A stretch of DNA of 40,156 nt from Saccharofermentans sp. (GTDB lineage: Bacteria; Bacillota; Clostridia; Saccharofermentanales; Saccharofermentanaceae), in NCBI GenBank assembly GCA_024683485.1, contig JAIKYD010000062.1:1-40156 (forward strand), in the 5' to 3' direction. The stretch's first letter is position 1, and each line of letters opens with the position of its first letter. Below are positions 15,380 through 23,942 of this stretch, in pieces. Under the pieces are notes generated by a model that did no database searches, was not told where the DNA came from, and was given only the letters and a program-made list of their open reading frames with translations. Made by a program: the position numbers and the translations under genes.

Positions 15380-16492
15380 TTAATCGTGGCGGATCAAAGC
15401 GCCGCAACAATTGACGAACTGACCGATCTCAAAGTCCTTGGGTCCGTTAACCGTGCTGAGAGCCTTGAGAATCTCTACCTGTGTGCCAAGCTGACGAGCA
15501 AGTTCTTTGTCAATCTTCTTATACTGAGCACCTGAACCATAAAGGAAACAAGTACTGATAGCATCAATATGATACTTGGCTATAGAGAACTGAGCGGTAC
15601 GTGATACGGCATCAACAAGGCTCTTAAAATATGCATTAACAGCACTCTGGAGAGCCGGAGTCTCAGCCACAGTCTCATTCCAGACATCAATGTCAGAGAT
15701 CGGAACACTTGCTTCTGCTTCGGACGTTGTAATATTAAGTCTTCTTGCAAGTGAAGACTGCTGGCTGCCCTGCTGAAGTTTCTTTACAGAATCAGCTACT
15801 GATCTGATGTTCGAGTGACCGAACTGAAGTCTTCTTGAAAGTACCGGGAATCCCTTGTCAAGGACAGTAACAGTTGTTGTCTTACTTGAAAGTTCTATCA
15901 AAAGGATAGTTGATTGTCTTATATTAACGTTTCCATTGATAATACCGTTCTCGAAAAGTTTTCTTACCGCATTAGGATTAATATCAAGTGCTACAGGATT
16001 GAGATCCATATTCTTAAGGAACTCGCGGTAGTCTTTAATAACATCCGTAGGAATTGCTGTAGCTCTTACCTGAATCTTGTCAGCATTCGTCTCAGCATCC
16101 TTTGTTGTTCCGTAAACGAGATAATCAATCGACATATCCCTGTTAGAACCCTGACCGAGGATCTCATACTTAACCATATCTTTAAGCTGATCGTCTTTAA
16201 CTACAGGAAGTTCAAGGTCTCTGCTGTGAACAAAAGCTCCCTCTGTTGTGATAATGCAGCTCTTCATTCTAATGTCGAGTCTTGCAATTGCATGTTTCAG
16301 AGCCATTACGATTCCGAATGAATCTGAGATCGCGCCATCACTGATAGCATCACCCTCAAGAGGTACAATACCCATCTTCTCGATATTTATACTTCCGGAC
16401 TTGGGATTGTAATTACCAACAGCGATCTTGATATCCGAGCTGGAACAATCGATTACCAGTTCATTTCCGCCTCTTCCTAATGAAAAATCCAT
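15380..16492 (-). CDS. pilM: PilM, actin-like cytosolic pilus assembly ATPase
   Basis: 370 residues. The N-terminal phosphate-1 type segment ELVIDCSSSDIKIAVGNY, the central ALDINPNAVRKLF and the phosphate-2 type segment STILLIELSSKTTTVTVLDKG match the FtsA/PilM actin-like fold. There is no signal or membrane helix. It forms a cytosolic ring that contacts PilN and the PilB motor. It sits between pilC and pilN-like, the usual T4P order also known from Clostridium species. AAGGAG precedes the ATG. Confidence 0.88.
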   Translation of the reverse strand: MDFSLGRGGNELVIDCSSSDIKIAVGNYNPKSGSINIEKMGIVPLEGDAISDGAISDSFGIVMALKHAIARLDIRMKSCIITTEGAFVHSRDLELPVVKDDQLKDMVKYEILGQGSNRDMSIDYLVYGTTKDAETNADKIQVRATAIPTDVIKDYREFLKNMDLNPVALDINPNAVRKLFENGIINGNVNIRQSTILLIELSSKTTTVTVLDKGFPVLSRRLQFGHSNIRSVADSVKKLQQGSQQSSLARRLNITTSEAEASVPISDIDVWNETVAETPALQSAVNAYFKSLVDAVSRTAQFSIAKYHIDAISTCFLYGSGAQYKKIDKELARQLGTQVEILKALSTVNGPKDFEIGQFVNCCGALIRHD

Positions 16493-16522
16493 TTATATTC
16501 TCCTTTCACTCATTCACGATTA

Positions 16523-17731
16523 TTACAGAATCCACTGAGCCATCGTAAGGATCGGCAATCCGATACCACCTACGACCAAACCAACGATGATCGCCATGAT
16601 GATGATCATAATAGGCTCTAACGCAGAAACCATCTTCTGTGTTGCAGAATCCGCTTCATCTTCGAAATAATCAGCTGCCTTCTCAAGGATCGAGTCCAAA
16701 GTACCAGATTCCTCACCGATAGAAACCATTGCATAGATCATAGGCGGGAACTCGGTAATATCTCTGATTGATCTCGAGAGAGACGTACCTTTTCTGATCT
16801 CGATACGTGCCTGTTCGAGTTTCTTCTGTAAGATTACATTATCAAGTGATTTCTCTGTAATCTCAACAGACTGAAGCACTGAGATACCTGATCTCAGAAG
16901 CGTGGATACTGTTCTCGTAAATCTTGCGGAAGCATTCATCCTTGTAGCTTTACCTACAACAGGCATCTTGAGCATGATTTTTGACCATGTCTCAGCACCC
17001 TTGTCAGTACTCTTCCAAAGCTTGAACCCGTATACAAGACCGCCAATAACAGCTAAATATATGTACCAGAAATGAACTACGGAGTCAGACAGATTCAAAA
17101 GGAACTTTGTGAGTGCCGGCATTTCGCCTCCGAGTTCTGCTATAGTAACGCCGACCTTAGGAACGAGGAAGGTCAACAAGCCGATACTGACGACTGCTGT
17201 AAGTCCTGCAAGGATCTTAGGATAGACCATCGCAGAGGAGATCTTGTTCTTGAGCTTTGCGTCCTTGGCAAAGTGCTCAGCAAGTCTCTCCATAACTTCA
17301 TCAAGTCGACCGGATTCTTCACCTGCCGCGATCATACTGATCATGATATTCGGAAGAATACCCCTCTGTTCACCGAAAGCTTCCGAAAGTGAACGGCCGC
17401 TCTGAACCGATTCGTATATATCACCAATACATTTCTTAGCCTTCTTTGACTCAAGCTGCTGGTAAAGCATGTCCAAAGACCTTACAACAGTAATACCGGC
17501 AGACAAAAGTGAAGCCAACTGACGGGTGATAAGTACGAGATCCTTGTTCTTAAGCTTAGGACTGCCGATCTCCATGTTCATCAGTCCTTTTCCTTTGTCC
17601 AAAGTCAGAGACGCAATATATTTACCGTCAGACTTAAGCTTTCTGGATGCTTCTCCAATAGATGACGCTTCAATTATTCCTTCAGATTTTTTACCGTTTG
17701 CATCGATAACCTGATATCTGAAATTTGCCAT
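16523..17731 (-). CDS. pilC: PilC/GspF platform protein
   Basis: 402 residues, normal for the family. The N-terminus MANFRYQVIDANGKKSEGII is typical. Two homologous T2SSF domains are visible, each with the hallmark GEESG (SMIAAGEESGRLDEVMERL and YAMVSIGEESGTLDSILEK), and there are three hydrophobic segments, the last at the C-terminus (IIIMAIIVGLVVGGIGLPIL). PilC is the inner-membrane base on which PilB and PilT act. GGAGGG lies ahead of the ATG. Confidence 0.95.
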   Translation of the reverse strand: MANFRYQVIDANGKKSEGIIEASSIGEASRKLKSDGKYIASLTLDKGKGLMNMEIGSPKLKNKDLVLITRQLASLLSAGITVVRSLDMLYQQLESKKAKKCIGDIYESVQSGRSLSEAFGEQRGILPNIMISMIAAGEESGRLDEVMERLAEHFAKDAKLKNKISSAMVYPKILAGLTAVVSIGLLTFLVPKVGVTIAELGGEMPALTKFLLNLSDSVVHFWYIYLAVIGGLVYGFKLWKSTDKGAETWSKIMLKMPVVGKATRMNASARFTRTVSTLLRSGISVLQSVEITEKSLDNVILQKKLEQARIEIRKGTSLSRSIRDITEFPPMIYAMVSIGEESGTLDSILEKAADYFEDEADSATQKMVSALEPIMIIIMAIIVGLVVGGIGLPILTMAQWIL

Positions 17732-17779
17732 CTGATATTTCCCTCCTTCTCAGATTAATTTATCTTAACAAGTTTTTGA

Positions 17780-18892
17780 TTAGGCATATTCCAGATCGCC
17801 AAACAACGGGCTGTTAGTCTGACCCGCATTGTTAATAAAGCGCTTAAGATCTTCAGGGTTGCGGCATCTCTGAAGAGCCGTATCTCTGGTGATCATGTTA
17901 CGCTTAACGAGCTCTGCAAGATAGAAATCGAGAGGGCACATTCCCTGCTGAAGGCTTGTAGCGATAGTACTGTCTATCTGATATGTCTTTCCTTCACGGA
18001 TGTTATTTCTGACGGCGTCATTTGCGATCATGATCTCAAAAGCCGCACATCTGCCGCCTCCTATTCTAAGGATAAGCGTCTGACATATAACTGCAACCAG
18101 AGTAGCTGCAAGCTGAACTCTGATCTGATCCTGCTGATGAGGCGGATAAACGTCGATGATACGGTTGACCGTGTCTGCAGCAGATGATGTATGGAGCGTT
18201 GAAAGAACAAGGTGTCCTGTCTCGGCTGCGGTAATTGCTGTACTGATAGTATCGAGGTCACGCATCTCTCCGACGAGGATGATATCCGGGTCTTCACGGA
18301 GAGCAGCTCTGAGAGCGTTAGCGAATGAGAGCGTATCTTCATGTATCTCTCTTTGGTTGATCATAGACTCACCATGCATATGAAGATACTCGATAGGTTC
18401 CTCAAGGGTAAGGATATGACACTTCTTCGACATATTAACATGTCCGATCATGGCAGCAAGTGTTGTTGACTTGCCTGAACCCGTAGGACCTGCTACAAGG
18501 ATAAGACCACGGGGTCTCATTACCAGTTCCTTGAATACATTCGGCAGACCCAGCTGCTCGCATGTAGGGATCTCATTTGTAATGGTTCTTGCAGCCAGTG
18601 CATAAGTTCCGCGCTGCTTAAATAGATTACATCTGAAACGGCTGAAGTTCTCAACAATGTAAGAGAAGTCGATCTCACCTCTCTCGTTCAGATACTGCTG
18701 TCTTGATTTGTCGATCATTGACTTACAAAGATACTCGGTATCTGCAGCTGTAAGCGGCTGATTGCCCAACGGCATTAACATACCGTCAACACGAATCATT
18801 GGCGGCAATCCTACCGTAATATGGGTATCGGATGCCCCCATCTTTACCGATTCAGCCAAAATCGATTCGATCGATAAACTAAATCCTTCCAC
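17780..18892 (-). CDS. pilT: PilT, pilus retraction ATPase
   Basis: 370 residues. It starts at a GTG (18890-18892) with AAGGAGG about 10 nt upstream. Walker A is GPTGSGKST (135-143), the Walker B region is DPDIILVGEMRD (201-212) and the His box is HLVLSTLHTSSAADT. NDAVRNNIREGKTYQI corresponds to the AIRNLIRE motif that separates PilT from PilB. This hexameric motor depolymerises pili, so the locus predicts retractile pili and perhaps twitching. The gap to pilB is 17 nt. Confidence 0.96.
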   Translation of the reverse strand: MEGFSLSIESILAESVKMGASDTHITVGLPPMIRVDGMLMPLGNQPLTAADTEYLCKSMIDKSRQQYLNERGEIDFSYIVENFSRFRCNLFKQRGTYALAARTITNEIPTCEQLGLPNVFKELVMRPRGLILVAGPTGSGKSTTLAAMIGHVNMSKKCHILTLEEPIEYLHMHGESMINQREIHEDTLSFANALRAALREDPDIILVGEMRDLDTISTAITAAETGHLVLSTLHTSSAADTVNRIIDVYPPHQQDQIRVQLAATLVAVICQTLILRIGGGRCAAFEIMIANDAVRNNIREGKTYQIDSTIATSLQQGMCPLDFYLAELVKRNMITRDTALQRCRNPEDLKRFINNAGQTNSPLFGDLEYA

Positions 18893-18909
18893 GTTAAAAA
18901 ACCTCCTTA

Positions 18910-20574
18910 TCAGTCAATCGTGTAAGCAACTCTGTTAAGCTCGCTGACCGTCGTGATGCCTTCAAGCACGAGGTCTCTTGCAGAATCCTGAAGCATCTGT
19001 GTTCCTTCAGTGATCGCGAGTTCACGCATATCATCCTCGCTTGCTCTCTTCTCGAGCAAAGCCTTCATCTTTCGCGTAATGATAACGATCTCATGAATTG
19101 CGATACGTCCCTTATATCCCTTCTCGTTGCAATCCGTGCAGCCCTTACCTCTGTAGAGCTTCTGACCTTCATCAAGTCTCAGGTAATCCTTCTCTGTTTC
19201 ATCAGGAGCATATGATTCTCTGCAATTTGTGCAGATTCGACGTACAAGACGCTGTGATACAACGCCGACCAGAGCCGACGATACCATGTAAGGCTCAAGT
19301 CCCATATCAACAAGACGGTTAATTGACGAAACAGCATCATTTGTGTGGATGGTACTGAATACAAGGTGACCGGTGATAGCAGCTCTCATTGCAATCTCAG
19401 CAGTCTCACCGTCACGGATCTCACCGACGAGGATGATATCAGGGTCCTGACGCAAGATAGATCTCAGACCACTTGCGAATGTCATGCCGGCTTTGGCATT
19501 AACCTGAACCTGATTAAGACCCGGAATCCTGATCTCTACAGGATCCTCAACAGTGATGATATTAACATCATCTGTATTTTTTTCTGAAAGGAGTGTGTAA
19601 AGTGTAGTGGTTTTACCTGAACCGGTAGGACCTGAGATGAGGACAATACCCTGAGGGATCTTTATCATCTTATCGATCATCTCATTATTACGGTCGCTGA
19701 TACCAAGATACTTTCTGTTCAGGTTAGCATCGTTCTTGGCAAGAATACGGATAACGGTCTTCTCACCTGTAACACATGGAAGAATGGATACACGCATATC
19801 CACATTCTCACCGTTAATAACTGTAGTAATACGTCCGTCCTGAGGAATACGCTTCTCTGCTATGTTCATACCGCCCAGGATCTTAAGTCTTGTTGTAATA
19901 GCATCCTTGGCTGAAATAGGATTGCTCATTACTTCCTGCATGACACCGTCGATACGGATACGGACTCTGACTCGGTCTTCCAACGGCTCAATGTGAATAT
20001 CGGATGAACCGGAACGGATCGCATAATCGATCATCGAGTTAACGAGTTTTACAACAGGTGCGCTGTTTACCGCTTCGGAAAGTTCAGAATCATCGTCAAG
20101 GCTGTCCTTTGCCAGATCCGCACCCAACTCTTCCGCTGCTTTGGCAGCACTTTCTTTACCATAATTAACCTTAATGGCATCTACTATGGATGAATGCGTT
20201 GCGAGCATCAGCGATATCTGATATCCGGTCTGGAACTGCAACTCATCCTCAATAGTAATATTCATTGGGTCATCAATTGCAACGACTAGATAATCATTAT
20301 CAAAACCTATCGGGAATACAATATTCTCTTCGCAGAATTTCTGTGTGAGCAAAGCCGTAGCCTTGGGATCGACATCAATACCTGACAGATCAATGATCGG
20401 ATAGTTATACTGGCTTGAGACCGCTCTCAAGATATCGAATTCCGACATCAAGCCACTCTCAACGATTACTTCACCAAGACGCTTTCCGGACTCCTTTTGA
20501 ATGCTGAGTACTTCTGCAAGTTCGGTAGCATTCAGGAAGCCACTTTCAACCAGAATATCACCTAATCTCTTCAT
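18910..20574 (-). CDS. pilB: PilB/GspE, pilus extension ATPase
   Basis: 554 residues. The N-terminal T2SSE_N/MshEN domain (1-140) contains two KRLGE/D-type segments (RLGDILVESG, RLGEVIVESG). Walker A is GPTGSGKTT (315-323), and DPDIILVGEIRDGETA carries Walker B and the Asp box region. A zinc-binding tetracysteine is complete (C448, C451, C479, C482). The MshEN-type repeats could bind c-di-GMP, as known in some PilB/GspE proteins, but the key residues cannot be confirmed by eye. It is the first gene of the assembly operon, with GGAGGG before the ATG and a promoter at 20663-20691. Confidence 0.96.
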   Translation of the reverse strand: MKRLGDILVESGFLNATELAEVLSIQKESGKRLGEVIVESGLMSEFDILRAVSSQYNYPIIDLSGIDVDPKATALLTQKFCEENIVFPIGFDNDYLVVAIDDPMNITIEDELQFQTGYQISLMLATHSSIVDAIKVNYGKESAAKAAEELGADLAKDSLDDDSELSEAVNSAPVVKLVNSMIDYAIRSGSSDIHIEPLEDRVRVRIRIDGVMQEVMSNPISAKDAITTRLKILGGMNIAEKRIPQDGRITTVINGENVDMRVSILPCVTGEKTVIRILAKNDANLNRKYLGISDRNNEMIDKMIKIPQGIVLISGPTGSGKTTTLYTLLSEKNTDDVNIITVEDPVEIRIPGLNQVQVNAKAGMTFASGLRSILRQDPDIILVGEIRDGETAEIAMRAAITGHLVFSTIHTNDAVSSINRLVDMGLEPYMVSSALVGVVSQRLVRRICTNCRESYAPDETEKDYLRLDEGQKLYRGKGCTDCNEKGYKGRIAIHEIVIITRKMKALLEKRASEDDMRELAITEGTQMLQDSARDLVLEGITTVSELNRVAYTID

Positions 20575-20662
20575 CGAACCCTCCAGATATCGTCAAAAAC
20601 TAAACGCTTAGAAATGCACACAAAAACAGACAGGCATACATTGCCCAAGCATAGATGTTAGA

Positions 20663-20691
20663 ACTATACAACAGAATCAGAGAAATAACAA
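20663..20691 (-). promoter_or_regulatory. Promoter of the pilB-pilO operon
   Basis: Minus-strand TTGTTA (20686-20691), a 17-bp spacer and TATAGT (20663-20668). The predicted leader is about 80 nt. The phased repeats seen at the pilin promoters are not present at the same spacing here. Confidence 0.65.
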
Positions 20692-20722
20692 GTTTGAAAG
20701 ACAATCTGCACAAAAAATATTT

Positions 20723-20751
20723 TTGACAATAAAGTGTCTACAAGATTACAT
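20723..20751 (+). promoter_or_regulatory. Promoter of the yebC operon
   Basis: Perfect TTGACA (20723-20728), a 17-bp spacer and TTACAT (20746-20751). Two further TATAAT hexamers (20794-20799 and 20809-20814) lie closer to the gene but lack good -35 partners, and could be secondary starts. Confidence 0.55.
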
Positions 20752-20840
20752 TCTCATCCGGTCCATCCTGTTTATCTATCAGACCGGAAAATGTATAATG
20801 TAAATTATTATAATACGAAAATATTTTTGGAGGAATACTA

Positions 20841-21566
20841 ATGTCAGGTCATTCAAAGTGGAGCAATATCAGAAGGAAAAAGGAAGCATCAGATGCGGCC
20901 AAGGGTGCAGTATTTACTAAATTTTCCAAAGAGATCGCTGTAGCAGTCAAAGCCGGCGGTCCTGATCCTAACAGTAATTCAAGACTGAAAGTGGTAGTAG
21001 CAAAGGCAAAAGCTGCCAATATGCCAAATGATAATATCAACCGTGCAATTAAAAAGGCGGCCGAAGCAGGCGAAGGTGATGATTATGAAGAGATCACATA
21101 CGAGGGTTATGGACCTGCCGGAGTAGCTATCATGGTCAAGACCTTAACAAATAACCGCAACCGTACAGCCGCAGACATCAGACATATTTTTGATAAAAAC
21201 GGTGGCAATCTTGGTGTTGACGGTTCCGTTTCTTTCCTATTTAATGAGAAGGGTACTATTTTGATCTCCAAAGAAGAATATGAGGATGAGGATCAGGTCA
21301 TGGGTGATGCTCTCGACTGCAGAGCTTCTGATTTTGACAGCGATGAAGAATTTTACATAATTTCCACCTCCACTTCTGATTATTATGAAGTTAGAGATGC
21401 TATCGAAGCAAAAGGTTATTCCATTGCCGATTCAACTCTCGGACCTGTTGCAATGACTACAGCCGAAGTAACTGATCCCGATGCCATTGCAAGTCTCGAG
21501 AAGATGCTCGATATGATGGATGAGAACGAGGATATCCAGGAAGTTTTCCATAACTGGAACGGTTAA
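20841..21566 (+). CDS. yebC: YebC/PmpR-family protein (TACO1-type)
   Basis: 241 residues, normal length. The diagnostic start MSGHSKWSNIRRKK is followed by AAKGAVFTKFSKEIAVA, the NxRLK segment and MPNDNINRAIKKA. The middle holds YEGYGPAGVAIMVKTLTNNRNRTA. Family members bind DNA as regulators or help ribosomes translate difficult proline-rich stretches, and sequence alone does not decide which. GGAGG precedes the ATG by 8 nt. It leads an operon of four plus-strand genes and is divergent from pilB. Confidence 0.94.
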   Translation: MSGHSKWSNIRRKKEASDAAKGAVFTKFSKEIAVAVKAGGPDPNSNSRLKVVVAKAKAANMPNDNINRAIKKAAEAGEGDDYEEITYEGYGPAGVAIMVKTLTNNRNRTAADIRHIFDKNGGNLGVDGSVSFLFNEKGTILISKEEYEDEDQVMGDALDCRASDFDSDEEFYIISTSTSDYYEVRDAIEAKGYSIADSTLGPVAMTTAEVTDPDAIASLEKMLDMMDENEDIQEVFHNWNG

Positions 21567-21578
21567 AGGTTTTAAGAT

Positions 21579-22658
21579 TTGGACAACACAGGCGACTCAA
21601 GGCAGGAACAGGTTGTATCAGAAAGCGCACCGGTAGCGCGTAAGACTTTATTGTCTGAATTCAGGGGAACGCTAAGACGTACCGGCAGAACCGGAACGTC
21701 TGCTCAAACAACAGGCAATGATTATTCAGCGCAGAACTTTGAACGTAATACTGAACTCATCCTTTCAAATGAGCAACTCACACGCGAAGTTCTGTCCAAT
21801 ATTGCTGTTATTGCATTTGTCGGCTCTTCCGGAACCGGAAAAAGCACACGCGCAATAAAAGTTGCCAGAGACAACAATATCCATTACATAATCGATGACG
21901 GACTCCTGATCAATGGCAGCAGGATCGTTGCCGGCACTTCGGCAAAAAAAGCTCCGACCAAGATGGAGTCTGTCAGACAGGCAATATTTGTTGATCCCAC
22001 AAGATCTTCCGTTATGCGCCGCGCATTGATCGAATCTATGCCCAGAGCCCTTATGATATTGGGAACATCTGATTCCATGCTCGATAAGATCTGCGATAAT
22101 CTTTGGCTCAACCGTCCATCTATGCTTATAAGGATCGAGGACGTCTCTACCGAAGAGGAAAGGCGTCTGGCGCGCAATACCAGAGTAACTGAGGGAATGC
22201 ACACGATTCCTGTTCCGAGTATGGAGATCAAGCATGAGTTTTCCGGTTATTTCTCTGATCCTTTCAGTAAACTCAGGCAGAGATTTGACAGGGAACGCGG
22301 GGTTGCTCCGCTGGCTCCGGATTCTGACAGAACAGTAGTAAGACCTACTTTCTCTTCTCTCGGTTCTTATTCAATATCAGATGAAGCTATTCTTGATCTT
22401 ATCGAGATAGTCCTCAAGGATGTTCCAGGATTTGCCGAAGTTATCTCGTTCAGGACTGAGAAACAGACTTATGGCGTTATGATAAGCCTTGATCTGGCGC
22501 TCTACTATGGCTACGATGCGCAGAAAGTATTGGAAACGGCTCAACAGCGTGTTGGAAGCGCAGTTGAAGAATTTACATCTATTACGATGAACAGTGTAAA
22601 TGTAAGGGCAAGCAGACTTATTCATATGTCGAAGCCTGCTCAAACGGAGGTTATCTGA
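21579..22658 (+). CDS. P-loop NTPase with C-terminal Asp23-like domain
   Basis: 359 residues from a TTG at 21579, with AAAGG 9 nt upstream, 12 nt after yebC. The first 70 residues are polar and probably disordered. Walker A GSSGTGKST lies at 82-90 in a hydrophobic strand context (IAVIAFVGSSG), followed by YIIDDGLLINGSRIVAG. PRALMILGTSD is a possible Walker B-like strand, though its acidic residue is not clear. Residues about 255-350 (DEAILDLIEIVLKDVPGF to NVRASRLIHM) resemble the Asp23/Gls24 fold, including YDAQKVLETAQQRVGSAVEEF. No membrane segment is present. The function is unknown; a nucleotide-dependent stress or envelope role is possible. Confidence 0.7.
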   Translation: MDNTGDSRQEQVVSESAPVARKTLLSEFRGTLRRTGRTGTSAQTTGNDYSAQNFERNTELILSNEQLTREVLSNIAVIAFVGSSGTGKSTRAIKVARDNNIHYIIDDGLLINGSRIVAGTSAKKAPTKMESVRQAIFVDPTRSSVMRRALIESMPRALMILGTSDSMLDKICDNLWLNRPSMLIRIEDVSTEEERRLARNTRVTEGMHTIPVPSMEIKHEFSGYFSDPFSKLRQRFDRERGVAPLAPDSDRTVVRPTFSSLGSYSISDEAILDLIEIVLKDVPGFAEVISFRTEKQTYGVMISLDLALYYGYDAQKVLETAQQRVGSAVEEFTSITMNSVNVRASRLIHMSKPAQTEVI

Positions 22659-23419
22659 TGGAAAAAATATATATGATCCCTGTTAACGATGCCTATAATG
22701 AACATTCCGGATGTCCGGTGTGCAGGCTTCGTGACAGAGCTGAAAATAATTATCTGGAGTATTATCTGGGACCGTCATTGATGGAACCTGATACACGCAA
22801 GATAACCAATAAGACTGGTTTTTGCCCGGTTCATATGGGTAAGCTAAATAAGGCAGTAACCAACCGCTTGGGACTGGGTCTTGTAATGCATACGCATCTT
22901 AAGGATTTTAATGAAGAACTTAATCCCAGACTTAAAGCTTCAATTCCTGCCAAAGCAGGACTTCTTAAAGGAAGAAATTCCGATTACAAGCAAAAGCTTA
23001 ATTCTGTCGCAGATCTTATCGACAGACGCATTGAATCATGCCCTATCTGTGACAATCTCAATGATGCTATGGGACATTACGTTGAGGTTATCTGCTGGAT
23101 GTTTTCTCATGACAAAGAATTCAAGGAAAAGTTTATTCAATCAGAATTTCATTGCCTTCCCCACACGTCATTACTTTTGAGACAGGCTGCCAGGTTATCT
23201 CAAAATGAAGCATCTGACTTTGTTGATGCACTTTATTCCAACAATTCAGCTACATTTGAGTCTTTAATATCTGACGTCGAATATTTTACTTTGAAATTCG
23301 ATTACAGAAACACAGACAAGCCGTGGGGAACAAGTAAGAATTCTATTCAGCGTTCGATGCGGTTCTTATCTTCAGACGGGAGAGACTTCGATGAACAGCA
23401 AAACAAAAAACAATCTTGA
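22658..23419 (+). CDS. DUF6062 family protein with two CxxC/CxxH modules
   Basis: 253 residues. The ATG overlaps the previous stop by one base (TGATG), with GGAGG 7 nt upstream. Two similar metal-site-like modules are visible: C19-P-V-C22 with C56-P-V-H59, and C128-P-I-C131 with C166-L-P-H169. This spacing suggests internal duplication and two zinc sites. LEYYLGPSLMEPDTR and NKTGFCPVH are characteristic of DUF6062, a clostridial family of unknown function. It is cytosolic and charged. It lies between the P-loop protein and a DsrE-like protein, in one operon with yebC. Confidence 0.75.
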   Translation: MEKIYMIPVNDAYNEHSGCPVCRLRDRAENNYLEYYLGPSLMEPDTRKITNKTGFCPVHMGKLNKAVTNRLGLGLVMHTHLKDFNEELNPRLKASIPAKAGLLKGRNSDYKQKLNSVADLIDRRIESCPICDNLNDAMGHYVEVICWMFSHDKEFKEKFIQSEFHCLPHTSLLLRQAARLSQNEASDFVDALYSNNSATFESLISDVEYFTLKFDYRNTDKPWGTSKNSIQRSMRFLSSDGRDFDEQQNKKQS

Positions 23420-23837
23420 TTATAGCGAAGCCCAACTATTTCAGTATTCAGATAACACGGTAATCGATGTAGAAACTGAGAAGGAAGAAGACAACTCCTC
23501 TTCTAAATATATATTAATTAAGCATGATTACTATTCTTCAGATTCTGATCATGGGCGGGAAATGATGAGCGCTTTTATCTCATGTCTCTGTGAATCACAA
23601 TTTGACAGGATCGTTATCTATCTAGTTGATCGCGGAACTGCGCTACTAAATATGGATAATCCGCTGTTTACTGATATGAAACGTCTAGTCAACAAGGCTG
23701 AAATCGTTATTGCCGATGAAGAGAGTGCTTCGCAATATGACTTAAATCTATCCGATAATCCGAAGATAATAACCCGTTCATTCAGATCGATTGCTGAAGA
23801 CCTTATCTATCTTTCAGATTTATTCGTGCTAGAATAA
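23391..23837 (+). CDS. DsrE/YedF C-terminal-like protein lacking the usual cysteines
   Basis: 148 residues. The ATG lies inside the end of the DUF6062 gene (29-nt overlap), with GGGAGAG 6 nt upstream. From residue 40 the pattern YILIKHDYYSS, HGREMMSAFISCLCES, DRIVIYLVDRGTALLN and PLFTDMKRLVNKAEIVIADEE follows the DsrE-like half of YedF sulfurtransferase-like proteins. The TusA half is missing, and the CGTCL-type loop is replaced by ADEESAS, so sulfur transfer through that site is unlikely. It is the last gene of the yebC operon and is followed by a hairpin. The fold assignment is by pattern only. Confidence 0.55.
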   Translation: MNSKTKNNLDYSEAQLFQYSDNTVIDVETEKEEDNSSSKYILIKHDYYSSDSDHGREMMSAFISCLCESQFDRIVIYLVDRGTALLNMDNPLFTDMKRLVNKAEIVIADEESASQYDLNLSDNPKIITRSFRSIAEDLIYLSDLFVLE

Positions 23838-23874
23838 TTCACTTTTGAACATAATCGTTAATTCAACATAAATA

Positions 23875-23905
23875 ACGCCCGGAAGTCAATCTCACTTCCG
23901 GGCGT
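23875..23905. terminator. Bidirectional hairpin between convergent genes
   Basis: Perfect 12-bp stem ACGCCCGGAAGT (23875-23886) / ACTTCCGGGCGT (23894-23905) with a 7-nt loop, between the yebC operon end and the PilX-like gene end. T tracts are short on both sides, but stem strength and position support termination. Confidence 0.75.
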
Positions 23906-23942
23906 AACAGTTTGGATTAATTAAATCTTCCAAAATCAACTA

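Noticed and set aside
11124..20574. Interpretation of the cluster as a type II secretion or competence (com) system
   Set aside because: The presence of pilT, pilM and PilN/PilO-type genes fits a type IV pilus; no outer-membrane secretin or comGA-type operon order is seen.
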